DNA of 64,000 bases, from positions 248,001 to 312,000 of the forward strand of contig CAYRNF010000002.1 in the NCBI GenBank assembly GCA_964425695.1, given 5' to 3'. This stretch comes from JAKPBU01 sp964425695 (lineage in GTDB: Bacteria; Pseudomonadota; Gammaproteobacteria; Xanthomonadales; Xanthomonadaceae). Position numbers and translations under genes: made by a program. The notes under the pieces were generated by a model. The model was given only the letters and a program-made list of their open reading frames with translations. It did no database searches and was not told the origin of the DNA. Positions within the stretch are counted from its first letter, which is position 1, and every line of letters starts with the position of its first letter. Positions 34,874-43,885 of the stretch are shown here, in pieces.

Positions 34874-35430
34874 TCGTTGAGCCTTGCCCGCAGCTTGTCC
34901 ATCGCATAGCGCAACCGGGATTTCACCGTTTCCCGGCCCACGCCCGTGATCTCGCCGATCGCCTCCAGGGTCAGCTCCCGCTCCAGACGCAGCAGCAGCA
35001 CCTCGCGCTGGTCTTCGGGCAGTTCGTCCAGCGCCATCTGCAGGCGGCGGCGCTGTTCGAACTCGCTCAGGGTGCGCTCGGGGGTGTGAGGGTCGGGTAC
35101 CTGCGCGGTGCGTTCGTCGGCATCCGCCGGCGCGGGCGGCCGGTGCTTCAGGGCGCGCCAGTGGTCGTTGAGGCGGTTGTGCGCGATCCGGAACAGCCAG
35201 GTGGAAAACGCCGCTTCCGGCCGCCACGAGGCACGCGCGGCGATCACCTTCTGCCAGATGTCCTGGAACAGTTCGTCGGCCAGCGCATCGTTGCGCAGCT
35301 GGCGGGCCAGGAACCGGTACAGCGGTCCGCGGTGGCGCGCATAGAGCTGCTCGAACGCAGCGACCCGGCCGGCCGCGTAGGCCAGCATCAGGCTCTCGTC
35401 ACTGGGCTCGCCCGCCGCGGCGTCGTTCAT
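34870..35430 (-). CDS. ECF-type RNA polymerase sigma factor
   Basis: 186 residues. Region 2: AFEQLYARHRGPLYRFLARQL, DELFQDIWQKVI, then FSTWLFRIAHNRLND. Region 4: LPEDQREVLLLRLERELTLEAIGEITGVGRETVKSRLRYAMDKLR. It is distinct from the AlgU-type RpoE at 10 kb. Start ATG (MNDAAAGE) is the first in the frame with coding character. The stop overlaps the next gene's ATG. Target promoters were not identified. Confidence 0.92.
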   Translation of the reverse strand: MNDAAAGEPSDESLMLAYAAGRVAAFEQLYARHRGPLYRFLARQLRNDALADELFQDIWQKVIAARASWRPEAAFSTWLFRIAHNRLNDHWRALKHRPPAPADADERTAQVPDPHTPERTLSEFEQRRRLQMALDELPEDQREVLLLRLERELTLEAIGEITGVGRETVKSRLRYAMDKLRARLNE

Positions 35431-35580
35431 CGGCGGCAGGTTAAGCGCTGGCCGGGTGCAGGTGAAGTGGACGTGCGGCGCCGGCAGGGCGGCCGTGGGG
35501 GTGGAAATCGCGGCGAGCATGGCCGCTTCAACGTGCTGGCAACGTCGATGGGGTTGGAGAACGCACGGGGGCGTTCAGGC

Positions 35581-35586
35581 TATGCT
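35581..35586 (+). promoter_or_regulatory. TATGCT -10-like hexamer before the GAF-GGDEF-EAL gene
   Basis: TATGCT ends 7 nt before the ATG at 35594, the same leaderless spacing as for era. An in-frame ATG overlaps the hexamer (35582) and is the alternative start. Confidence 0.3.
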
Positions 35587-35593
35587 CGCGCGG

Positions 35594-38542
35594 ATGACGG
35601 GGGACGTGCAGACAGCGCAGGCGGATGCGTCGACCCTGGAGTCGATGCCCGTCTACCTGCGCCCGCTCGACGGCCTGGCGGCGACCCTGGAGGGCACGCT
35701 GCCCACCGGCTCCCGCCTGGTGGTGCTGTGGGACGACCCGCTGCTGGGGCGCGGCCGTTCCTCGATGCGCACCCTGCCCGAATCGCTGCAGGAACTGGGC
35801 ATCCGCGCGCTCGGAGGCTGCCTGGACTGCCCGGTGGCCGACGACCTGATCTGCGAAGCCTGGGAGGAGGACGGCGCACGCATCGCGATCGCCGCGCGGC
35901 TGGAACAGTCGCTGACCGGTTCCTCGCGCAGCGCCTGGCTGGCGCTGAGCCGGCGCATGGTGGCGACCACGCTGGCGCAGGCGCGCTCGCAGGCGCGCAT
36001 CGCCTCGCTGCAGAAGGCGCAGCGCCTGCAGCGCGCGCTGTACGAGATCGCCGACCTGGCCGGTTCGCGCCTGGAAATGGGCGAGATGCTCTCGCGCATC
36101 CACGCGCTGGTCGGCGCGCTGATGTCGGCGGAGAACTTCTACATCGTGCTGTGCGACGAGCGCATGCAGTGGATCCGGTTCCTGTACTTCGCCGACAGCG
36201 TGGACAGCTTCGTCGCCGATCCGGAGCGCGCCTACGCCTTCGAGGAAATGCCCAACAGCCTGACCGTGGCCATGCTGCGCCATGGCAAGGCGGTGCACGG
36301 CTCTTCTGCCAGCGTGCGCGAACAGCTGGGCGTGCCGCTGGACATGCGACACGGGCCGGACAGCGCGGACTGGCTGGGCGTGCCGATGCAGCGCGAGGGC
36401 GCGATCTGCGGCGCAGTGGTGGTGCAAAGCTACGAACGCCCGGACTGCTACCGCGAGGAGGAACGCGCGCTGCTGGAGTACGTGGCCCAGCACATCCTGA
36501 CCGCGCTGGACCGCAAGCATGCGCAGGTGGAACTGGAGCGGCGCGTGGAAGAGCGCACCCGCGAGCTGCAGAAGGCCAACACCGAGCTGCACGCGGAGAT
36601 CCTGGAGCGCCAGCGCGCCGAAGCGCTGCAGCGCGCGCTGTTCCGCATCACCGAGCGGTCCATGTCCGGCGACAGCATGGAGCAGTTCTACGCCGACCTG
36701 CATGCGATCGTGGGCGAGCTGCTGTACGCGCGCAATTTCTACATCGCCATGCTCAGCGAGGACGGCGAGCGCATCGACTTCGCCTACTCGGTCGACGAGC
36801 GCGACCAGCAGCGCAGGCCACGCAAGGTCGGCGCGGGCCTGACCGAGTACGTGCTGCGCCACGGCACGCCGCTGCTGGTGGACCAGGCGGCGATCGCGGA
36901 ACTCGAGCGCAAGGGCGAGGTGCGCAGCTATGGATCTCTGTCGCAGTGCTGGCTCGGCGTGCCGCTGTTCCAGGGCGATACGCCGATCGGCGTGGTGGCG
37001 GTGCAGAGCTACACGCCAGGCGTCGGCTTCGACCAGTCCGACGAGAATCTGCTGACGTTCGTCGCGCGCCATATCTCGGTGGGCCTGGAGCGGCGCCGCT
37101 CGCAGGAATCGCTGCGCAACGCGCAGCTGCAGCTGGAAAGCCGCGTCGAGGCGCGCACCCGCGAGCTGGCCGCCACCAACCGCGAACTGCGCGCGCAGAT
37201 CGCCGAGCGCGAGCGCGTCGAGCGCCAGCTCAGCCACCAGGCGCGCCACGACGACCTCACCGGCCTGCCCAACCGCGCGCACCTGCTGGAATGCATGGAC
37301 GCCGCCATCGCACGCGTGCCGCAGACCGACCAGCTGGCGGTGCTGTTCATGGACCTGGACCGCTTCAAGCTGGTCAACGACAGCGCGGGCCATGCCTCCG
37401 GCGACCAGATGCTGATCGAGGCCGGCCGCCGCCTGGCGGAGCTGGCCGGCGAAAGCCACGTGGCCGCGCGCCTGGGCGGCGACGAGTTCGCGGTGCTGGT
37501 GGACGGCGATGCGGACGTGGCGGTGCTCGAAGCGCTGGCGCGCCGCATCCTGGACGCGCTGGCCGAACCGATGTGGATCGCGGGACGCGAGCTGTTCCCG
37601 TCGGCCAGCATCGGCATCGCGCGCTGGCACCCGCGCTACCAGCGCGGCGAGGAACTGCTGCGCGACGCCGACGCCGCGATGTACCGCGCCAAGGCCAACG
37701 GCCGCGACTGCAGCATGCTCTTCGACGAGGCGATGCGCGACGAAGCCACGCGCCTGCTCGACCTGGAAAGCGACCTGCGCCGCGCGATCAAGAAGGACGA
37801 GTTCGAGCCCTGGTTCCAGCCCATCGTGCGCCTGGCCGACGGCGCGGTGGTGGGCTACGAGGCGCTGCTGCGCTGGCGCCACGAAACCCGCGGCCTGCTG
37901 CGTCCGGCCGAGTTCATCGGCGTGGGCGAGGACACCGGCCTGATCGAGGAAGTCGACTGGCTGCTGTACCGGCGCGTGATGCACTGGATGCGCGAGCTGC
38001 CCTCGGGATACGTATCGATCAACGTGTCGCCGCGGCACCTGCGGTCCGACGATTTCGCCAAGCGCCTGCTGGAGATGGTGGACGAAGCCGGCGCCGATCC
38101 GCGCCGCCTGCGCATCGAGATCACCGAGGTGGCGCTGCTGGACGACTCGCCGCGCGCGCTGCGCATGCTCAACCACCTGCGCAGCCGCGGCGTGGGCGCG
38201 CTGCTGGACGACTTCGGCACCGGGTTCTCCGCGCTGTCGTACCTGCACCGCTTCCCGATCCAGGCGATCAAGATCGACCAGAGCTTCGTCGCCGGGCTCA
38301 CCGGTGCGAGCCGCAGCGAGAGCCTGGCGCTGGTGCGCGCGATCCTGGCGCTGGCCGGCACGCTGGGAATCGACAGCATCGGCGAAGGCGTCGAGAGCAG
38401 CACCCAGAGCGACCTGCTGCTGGGCCTGGGCTGCCAGTACGGCCAGGGCTACCTGTTCGGACGCCCCGAACCCGTGGCCGGTGCGGCCACGGGTTCGGAA
38501 TCGACCGTGGTGCCGTTCCCTCAGTCCGCCACCAAGACCTGA
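35594..38542 (+). CDS. Soluble GAF-GAF-GGDEF-EAL c-di-GMP protein
   Basis: 982 residues with no membrane span. The N-terminal region contains a CLDC pair at 76-79. Two GAF-like domains lie at about 150-305 and 345-500, each followed by a coiled-coil linker with VE(E/A)RTRELQ/A repeats. GGDEF is intact at about 628-632 but no RxxD inhibitory site is visible. EAL is at about 756-758, with INVSP, EITEVAL, DDFGTGFS, KIDQ, GEGVES and QGYLFGRP preserved. Probably a cytoplasmic switch between c-di-GMP synthesis and breakdown. It diverges from the ECF sigma gene and converges with the VWA gene, overlapping its end by 22 bp. Confidence 0.9.
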   Translation: MTGDVQTAQADASTLESMPVYLRPLDGLAATLEGTLPTGSRLVVLWDDPLLGRGRSSMRTLPESLQELGIRALGGCLDCPVADDLICEAWEEDGARIAIAARLEQSLTGSSRSAWLALSRRMVATTLAQARSQARIASLQKAQRLQRALYEIADLAGSRLEMGEMLSRIHALVGALMSAENFYIVLCDERMQWIRFLYFADSVDSFVADPERAYAFEEMPNSLTVAMLRHGKAVHGSSASVREQLGVPLDMRHGPDSADWLGVPMQREGAICGAVVVQSYERPDCYREEERALLEYVAQHILTALDRKHAQVELERRVEERTRELQKANTELHAEILERQRAEALQRALFRITERSMSGDSMEQFYADLHAIVGELLYARNFYIAMLSEDGERIDFAYSVDERDQQRRPRKVGAGLTEYVLRHGTPLLVDQAAIAELERKGEVRSYGSLSQCWLGVPLFQGDTPIGVVAVQSYTPGVGFDQSDENLLTFVARHISVGLERRRSQESLRNAQLQLESRVEARTRELAATNRELRAQIAERERVERQLSHQARHDDLTGLPNRAHLLECMDAAIARVPQTDQLAVLFMDLDRFKLVNDSAGHASGDQMLIEAGRRLAELAGESHVAARLGGDEFAVLVDGDADVAVLEALARRILDALAEPMWIAGRELFPSASIGIARWHPRYQRGEELLRDADAAMYRAKANGRDCSMLFDEAMRDEATRLLDLESDLRRAIKKDEFEPWFQPIVRLADGAVVGYEALLRWRHETRGLLRPAEFIGVGEDTGLIEEVDWLLYRRVMHWMRELPSGYVSINVSPRHLRSDDFAKRLLEMVDEAGADPRRLRIEITEVALLDDSPRALRMLNHLRSRGVGALLDDFGTGFSALSYLHRFPIQAIKIDQSFVAGLTGASRSESLALVRAILALAGTLGIDSIGEGVESSTQSDLLLGLGCQYGQGYLFGRPEPVAGAATGSESTVVPFPQSATKT
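38466..38498. repeat. Perfect 14-bp-stem palindrome at the convergent gene ends
   Basis: Stem CCGAACCCGTGGCC pairs with GGCCACGGGTTCGG around loop GGTGC, inside the last codons of the GGDEF-EAL gene and just beyond the VWA gene stop. No T-run follows on either strand. It could end or protect transcripts from both sides. Confidence 0.75.
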
Positions 38543-40272
38543 GCCTGGCGCGTGTCGCCGGCCACGGCGCGCGCCGCCTGCAGCAGGCGCAGCAGTTCGG
38601 CGCGCTCGCCCCACGGGTCGCGCCCGCGCGCGGCGCTGGCGGCAGCGGCGATGTCGTCCCAGGTCCAGCCGTCCATGCGCGTGCCGCCGCGCAGCGCATC
38701 GGCATAGGCCGCCACCGCCGCGGCGAAGCGCAGCGATTCGCCGGGCGCGGCGCGCAGCTGCGACGCGCGCACGGGCGTTTCGATCAGCTGGCTGGCGGCC
38801 GAACCCGGCAGCTTGTAGCGCAGCCGCAGGTGCGCGACTTCACCGCCCTGCGCGTCCGGCTTCGCCGCGGGGGCGCCGGTTGCCGCGTAGCGCAGCGGCG
38901 GCAGCCGGTCGCCGCCCGAACCCACGGGCGTGAGTTCGTACAGCGCCGTCACCTCGTGACCGGCGCCGATGTCGCCGGCATCCACCCGGTCGTTGGCGAA
39001 ATCCTCGCGCGCCAGCAGCCGGTTCTCGTAGCCGATCAGGCGGTACTCGGCCACCTGCGCGGGATTGAACTCCACCTGGATCTTCACGTCGCGGGCGATG
39101 GTGAGCAGCGTGGACTGCATCTGGTCCACCAGCACCTTCTGCGCTTCCTGCAGCGTATCGATGTAGGCGTGGTTGCCGTCGCCCACGTCGGCCAGGCGTT
39201 CGGCCATGGCGTCGTTGTAGTTGCCGCTGCCGAAGCCGAGCGTGCTCAGCGCGATGCCGGACTTGCGCTGGTCCGCCACCAGCGTTTCCAGGGCGCCCTG
39301 GTCGGTGGTGCCCACGTTGAAGTCGCCGTCGGTGGCCAGCAGCACGCGGTTCACGCCATCGGCGATGAAGGCCTGCTTCGCCATCGCATAGGCCAGCTGG
39401 ATACCTTCGCCGCCGTTGGTGCTGCCGCCGGCCTGCAGCTGTTCCAGCGCCGCCAGGATCTCGCCGTGGCGATCGCCGGGGGTGGGCGGCAGCACCAGGC
39501 CGGCGGAGCCGGCGTAGACCACGATCGACACGCGGTCCTGCGCGCGCAGCTGCGGCACCAGCCGGGCGAAGGACTGCTTGAGCAGCGGCAGCTTGTCGGG
39601 CTGGTCCATCGAGCCGGAGGTGTCGATCAGGAACACCAGGTTGGCCGGGGGCAGCGTGGCCTTGGGTACGTCGTAGCCCTTGATGCCGATCATCAGCAGC
39701 TGGCGTCCGGCGTTCCACGGCGCGGGCGCAAGCTCGGTGGTGACGCGGAAGGGCGTCTGTCGCGAGGCGGGCGCGGGATGCCCGTAGTGGAAGTAGTTGA
39801 TGAACTCCTCCGCGCGCACCGCATCGGCCGGCGGCCGCACGCCCTGCGCCAGCATGCGCCTGACGTTGGCGTAGCTGCCGGTGTCCACGTCGATGGAAAA
39901 GGTGGACACCGGCTGTTCGCGGGTGCGCTGCACCGGGTTGTCGGTGCGCTCGGCGTAGCGTTCGGTGTTGGAGGGCGACCCATATCCATACCCGGGCGCG
40001 GGCGGCGGCGGAGGTGCGGCGGGTGCGCTGATCGCCAGCGGCGCGGCCGACTTCATTTCGCGCGCGCCGATGCGCGACCCGGTCACGGTCACGCTGTCGA
40101 GGGCGGCGCCCGCCTCGCTGGCCGCCGCTGCGTCCTGGGCCGCTGGCTGTGCCTGGCGTTGCGCCGCGTTGCCGATGGCGGCGGCCTCGGCCCTGTCATG
40201 TTCGGACGTGGTGGTGCTGCAACCGGCGGCCAGCGTGCACAGCAGGGCGACGGTCAGTACGTGGCGTTGCAT
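38521..40272 (-). CDS. VWA-domain lipoprotein with TVTGSR motif (YfbK-like)
   Basis: 583 residues. A lipoprotein signal ends at Cys18 (LAAGC). Residues 61-68 read VTVTGSRI, the pre-plug motif of TonB receptors, followed by a Pro/Gly-rich linker. A YfbK-type N-terminal block (VSTFSIDVDTGSYANVRRML, EEFINYF) precedes a VWA domain with MIDAS DTSGSM at 217-222, DRVSIVVYAG and the ATDGDFNVG block. The C-terminal part fits DUF3520. It is a surface or periplasmic protein of unknown ligand. ATG at 40272 is chosen over an upstream GTG. Convergent with the GGDEF-EAL gene. Confidence 0.85.
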   Translation of the reverse strand: MQRHVLTVALLCTLAAGCSTTTSEHDRAEAAAIGNAAQRQAQPAAQDAAAASEAGAALDSVTVTGSRIGAREMKSAAPLAISAPAAPPPPPAPGYGYGSPSNTERYAERTDNPVQRTREQPVSTFSIDVDTGSYANVRRMLAQGVRPPADAVRAEEFINYFHYGHPAPASRQTPFRVTTELAPAPWNAGRQLLMIGIKGYDVPKATLPPANLVFLIDTSGSMDQPDKLPLLKQSFARLVPQLRAQDRVSIVVYAGSAGLVLPPTPGDRHGEILAALEQLQAGGSTNGGEGIQLAYAMAKQAFIADGVNRVLLATDGDFNVGTTDQGALETLVADQRKSGIALSTLGFGSGNYNDAMAERLADVGDGNHAYIDTLQEAQKVLVDQMQSTLLTIARDVKIQVEFNPAQVAEYRLIGYENRLLAREDFANDRVDAGDIGAGHEVTALYELTPVGSGGDRLPPLRYAATGAPAAKPDAQGGEVAHLRLRYKLPGSAASQLIETPVRASQLRAAPGESLRFAAAVAAYADALRGGTRMDGWTWDDIAAAASAARGRDPWGERAELLRLLQAARAVAGDTRQAQVLVAD

Positions 40273-40364
40273 GGGCTCTCTCCCGTGGTGGACCACAGCG
40301 CAAACGCAGGCCCCGGTGCGGTGGGGTTAAAGTCGCAGGCGATCCGCGTTCAAAGGAGCTCCCG

Positions 40365-40865
40365 ATGGGCAAGGCCGAATTCGAGGAATCGCTGCGCAGC
40401 GGCGGGCACGCGTCGCTGGCGCGGATGGCCGGGCAGTGGGAAGGCCGGACGCTGGTGTGGTTCGAGCCTGGCCAGCCGCCGGCGATGGACGTGGCGCAGC
40501 GGGCCACGATCCGCAGCATCCTGGGCGGCCGCTTCGTGCTGCACGAATACGCGTACGGCGAAGGCGACCAGGCAGGCGAGGGCGTGGCGCTGTACGGCCT
40601 GCACCTGGACGCCGGTGCGTGCGAGAGCGCATGGGTCGACACGTTCCACACCGGCACGTCGATCCTGTTCTCGAAGGCGCCGCGCGATGCGGCCGGCTAC
40701 CAGGTGCTCACCCACTACGGCGACGGCAAGGGCGGTCCCGACTGGGGTTGGCGCACCGAGCTGTCACAGCCGGCGGACGACGAACTGCTGATCGTCATGT
40801 TCAACATCCTGCCGGACGGGCAGGAGGCCAAGGCGGTCGAGACCCGCTATCGCCGCGTCGGTTGA
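40365..40865 (+). CDS. DUF1579-like small protein
   Basis: 166 residues, no signal peptide. The GQWEGRTLVWFEPG opening, FVLHEYAYG, the YGLHLDAGACESAWVDTFHTGTSILFS block and the final MFNILPDGQEAKAVETRYRR resemble the DUF1579 lipocalin-like family of unknown function. AAAGGAG lies 6 nt before the ATG, a strong ribosome-binding site. It diverges from the VWA gene with a 92-bp gap. Confidence 0.78.
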   Translation: MGKAEFEESLRSGGHASLARMAGQWEGRTLVWFEPGQPPAMDVAQRATIRSILGGRFVLHEYAYGEGDQAGEGVALYGLHLDAGACESAWVDTFHTGTSILFSKAPRDAAGYQVLTHYGDGKGGPDWGWRTELSQPADDELLIVMFNILPDGQEAKAVETRYRRVG

Positions 40866-40963
40866 GGCACGACCCACTCGCGGGCATCGCGTGCACCCGT
40901 TCGGAGCGCCCGCCTGCAGGAGAGGATTGGTCCGCCTGCGGCCTTGCACGGCGCAGAAACGGA

Positions 40964-40990
40964 ACGCCCCGCCGAAGCGGGGCGTCCCGG
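40964..40990 (-). terminator. Terminator of the TonB-dependent receptor gene
   Basis: A perfect 9-bp stem (ACGCCCCGC / GCGGGGCGT) with a TTCG tetraloop on the minus strand, followed by TCCGTTTCTG. It may act in both directions, since the DUF1579 gene ends about 100 bp to the left. Confidence 0.7.
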
Positions 40991-41012
40991 TCGTCGCCGC
41001 GGCGCCGTGTTC

Positions 41013-43571
41013 CTAGAACTTGAAGCCCACCCGCGCGTAGTAGAAGCCGCCGTTGAAGCCGTACGGCGTGTGCACCGGGTAGGCCGCGCCAGCGATGCCC
41101 GCGTATGGGTTGTCGTCGGGCACCTCGTCCAGCAGGTTCTGCGCGCCGGCGCTGAAGTACAGGCCGTTGGCGAACTTCCAGCCCACCTCCGCGTCCACCG
41201 TCCATGCGCTGCCTTCCTCGATCGGAAGGCCGCCGTCGTCCAGGTGGTCCTCGAAGAAGGAACCGTAGTAGTTCACGCGCAGGTTGGCGTGGAACACCTG
41301 GCGTTGGTGGTTGACGCTGAAATAGCCCTTCTGCCGCGGCAGCGATTCCTCCAGTTTCCTGATCCGCACCGGCGTGATGATGCCGGGGGTGAAGTCGTCC
41401 ACTTCGGTCTTGTTCCAGTTGGCCGCGAGCGAGTACGTGGTGTCGCCGCCGAAATGCTCGCTCTCGTAGCTGCCGACGAGGTCCAGGCCCGACGTGGTGG
41501 TGTCGAAGTCGTTGACGAAGAACTGCACCTCGCTGATCGACGCGGCTTCCGGATTGCCGCCGGCGATGAGCGCCGCGCGATCGGCGTCGGTCACGGTGAA
41601 GAACGCGCTGAGCGAGATGCGGTCCTGCGTCTCGATCCGGTACGCATCCGCGCTGAGCAGCCACGGGCCGTCGGCGAACACCAGGCCCAGTGATGCGTTC
41701 CTGGATTCCTCGGGCGTCAGCGGTTCGGCGCCGTAGAACTGCGCGATCGGATTGTTGGGCGACAGCACCGCGGTGTCGCGCAGCGCGCCGTTGATGAACG
41801 AGGTGGTCACCTGCTCGGCGTTGGACTGGCCGGGCGTGGGCGCGCGGAAGCCGGTGGACACCGCGCCGCGCAAAGCGAAGGCGGGCGTGAAGTCGTAGCG
41901 CCCGGTCAGCTTCCAGTTGGTGGTGCCGCCGAAGTCGCTGAAGTCCTCGTGCCGCACTGCCGCCGACATGCGCAGCTTGGTGGTGAACTGCGCTTCGGCA
42001 TCCACATACACCGCCCAGTTGTCGCGGGCGAACTCGCCGGCCGTGCGCGGATTGAAGCCGTTGAAGCCGTTGGAACCCAGCGCGAAGCCCTGCTGGGTCA
42101 GCGGCCCGATCGCGGTGGACGGCGCGTCGCCGGCCTCGATCTCGAACTCCTCTTCGCGCCATTCCGCGCCCATCGCCAGCGCCAGCGGCTGCACGGTGAA
42201 GCCGGTCTCGATGTCCTTGCCCACGTCGAAGTTGAAATTGGTCTCGGTCTGCACGTTGCCGCCTGGCTCGAAGCGCAGCCCATCCGGCTGATTCGGGCCG
42301 GTCGAGGCGTTGACCGTGTTGAGGATGAAGAAATCGATCTGGTTGCGCCCGTACGACGCGCTGAGGTCCCAGAACCAGCCGTCGCCGAACTGGCCCTTGA
42401 TCCCGCCCACCACCGCCGCGTCCTTCATCTCGCCGCCGAACTGCGGGGTGAAGCCGCCGGGGAAGCGCGACAGGAACGTGTAGCAGTTCGCCGGCAGCGC
42501 GGTGACCTGCGGGCCCACCACCGAATACGGGATCAGGTTGCCGGCCGCGTCGCGCAGGGCGATGGTCGGGCAGGGCGCGCCGTTGAGCGAGCCGATCAGC
42601 AGGGTCTGGCCGCCGTCGTTGGAATACACGCCCGCGCGCGTGGTCGGATTGCGGTAGTAGAAGCCGCCGGTGACCTCGCGCCGGGTCAGGTTGCCGAACA
42701 GGTAGCCCTCGGTTTCGCCGAACGGCACGCCCAGGTTGTAGACGAACTTCATGTCCTCGCCGGTTTCGGGCGAACCCCAGATCTGCGCCGGATCGCGCAC
42801 GCCGGGATAGCCGGCGGCGGCCACCGCGGCGGCGTCGTCGCGCTGCACGCTGCGCGAGGTCGCATCGGCTTCGCCGTACTCGAAGGTGAAGGTGGCGAAT
42901 CCGTCGGTGGTGAGCGGCATGCCCAGCTGTGCGCTGGTCTTGTGGGTGAAACCGTCGCCTTCGTAGTACTCGCCGGCGAAGGTCTCCACGGTGCCGCCTT
43001 CGGTCAGGCGCTTGAGGCCGAAGTTGATCACGCCGGCGATGGCGTCGGAACCGTACTGCGCCGCGGCGCCGTCGCGCAGCACTTCCACCTGTTCCAGCGC
43101 CAGCGACGGGAACACCGAGATGTCCGCGCCCTGCGCGCCGTCGGACAGGCCGTGGCCCAGGAAGGTGATCACCGCCGCGCGGTGGCGGCGCTTGCCGTTG
43201 ACCAGGATCAGGGTGTTGTCCGGCGGCAGCCCGCGCAGGTTGGCGGGACGCACCAGCGTGGCCGCGTCGTCGATGGGGATGGTGCTGACGTTGAACGACG
43301 GCACCAGGGTGCGCATCTTGTCGAGCACGTCCACCGACGGCTGGTTGTGGAATTCCTCGCCGCCCAGGATGTCGATGGGCACCGACGAAGACGCCTCGGT
43401 GCGCGGCTTGGTCCGCGAACCCAGCACCGACACGGTGTCCAGCGTGGTGGTCTGGTCGCCTTCGTCCTGCGCTGCGGGGCTGGGGTCCTGCGCCTGGGCC
43501 AGGGACGACAGGGCCAGCATCAGCCCCAGGCTCAGGGTGGATCGGGTGAGACGTGCGGACGGCAGTGGCAT
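41013..43571 (-). CDS. TonB-dependent outer-membrane receptor
   Basis: 852 residues. The signal peptide ends at about residue 27 (LALSSLAQA). A pre-plug DTVSVLGSR segment at about 43-51 is followed by the plug (VPIDILGGEEFHNQPSVDVLDKM, LRGLPPDNTLILVNGKRRH, DGAAAQYGSDAIAGVIN). The barrel ends in the typical aromatic strand YARVGFKF. It imports a substrate across the outer membrane using TonB-ExbBD energy; the ligand is unknown. No FecR-type extension is seen. The ATG gives MPLPSARL; the frame is open upstream without coding character. Downstream of an aldehyde dehydrogenase gene in the same direction, 314 bp apart. Confidence 0.92.
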   Translation of the reverse strand: MPLPSARLTRSTLSLGLMLALSSLAQAQDPSPAAQDEGDQTTTLDTVSVLGSRTKPRTEASSSVPIDILGGEEFHNQPSVDVLDKMRTLVPSFNVSTIPIDDAATLVRPANLRGLPPDNTLILVNGKRRHRAAVITFLGHGLSDGAQGADISVFPSLALEQVEVLRDGAAAQYGSDAIAGVINFGLKRLTEGGTVETFAGEYYEGDGFTHKTSAQLGMPLTTDGFATFTFEYGEADATSRSVQRDDAAAVAAAGYPGVRDPAQIWGSPETGEDMKFVYNLGVPFGETEGYLFGNLTRREVTGGFYYRNPTTRAGVYSNDGGQTLLIGSLNGAPCPTIALRDAAGNLIPYSVVGPQVTALPANCYTFLSRFPGGFTPQFGGEMKDAAVVGGIKGQFGDGWFWDLSASYGRNQIDFFILNTVNASTGPNQPDGLRFEPGGNVQTETNFNFDVGKDIETGFTVQPLALAMGAEWREEEFEIEAGDAPSTAIGPLTQQGFALGSNGFNGFNPRTAGEFARDNWAVYVDAEAQFTTKLRMSAAVRHEDFSDFGGTTNWKLTGRYDFTPAFALRGAVSTGFRAPTPGQSNAEQVTTSFINGALRDTAVLSPNNPIAQFYGAEPLTPEESRNASLGLVFADGPWLLSADAYRIETQDRISLSAFFTVTDADRAALIAGGNPEAASISEVQFFVNDFDTTTSGLDLVGSYESEHFGGDTTYSLAANWNKTEVDDFTPGIITPVRIRKLEESLPRQKGYFSVNHQRQVFHANLRVNYYGSFFEDHLDDGGLPIEEGSAWTVDAEVGWKFANGLYFSAGAQNLLDEVPDDNPYAGIAGAAYPVHTPYGFNGGFYYARVGFKF

Positions 43572-43885
43572 GGGTGGGCTCCGTGGCGATGTTGTCCGAC
43601 ATTGCCGCGTCGCCGTGCGCGGCCGCGCTGGTCGCGCGACATGTCGTGATGATCCGGAGCCCCCGGGGCGCGGTTGTAGCACGCGGCCGGCGCGGCGGGG
43701 AGGGCATCGGCGCCGCTGCAAACGGTTTCAGTCGAAATGTCCGGCGGCGCGAGCCGGGCCTGGCCAACGCCCGGTCTCGAGCAGGAGCGGCCTCGGTCGC
43801 GACCCTCGGGCCCTTTCACGGACGCGCCGCAGCCCGGGGCGCAAGCCGCGGCGACCGGTGCTGCCAGGCGACGGTGCGGCCTGGC
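43572..43885. other. Leader region of the TonB receptor gene
   Basis: 314 bp with no supported gene. A TACAAC hexamer on the minus strand (43673-43678), preceded by GC, sits 101 nt before the receptor ATG and is a possible -10. No riboswitch could be recognised by eye. Confidence 0.4.

Noticed and set aside
35528..38614. Minus-strand frame of 1028 codons mirroring the GGDEF-EAL gene
   Set aside because: Antisense mirror caused by GC-rich wobble positions; His/Gln-rich peptide without domains.
34219..40791. Plus-strand open frame of 2190 codons
   Set aside because: It crosses the minus-strand ECF pair, the GGDEF-EAL gene in another frame and the VWA gene. The peptide is Arg/Ala/Gly/Pro-rich with no domain; it arises from GC-biased third positions.
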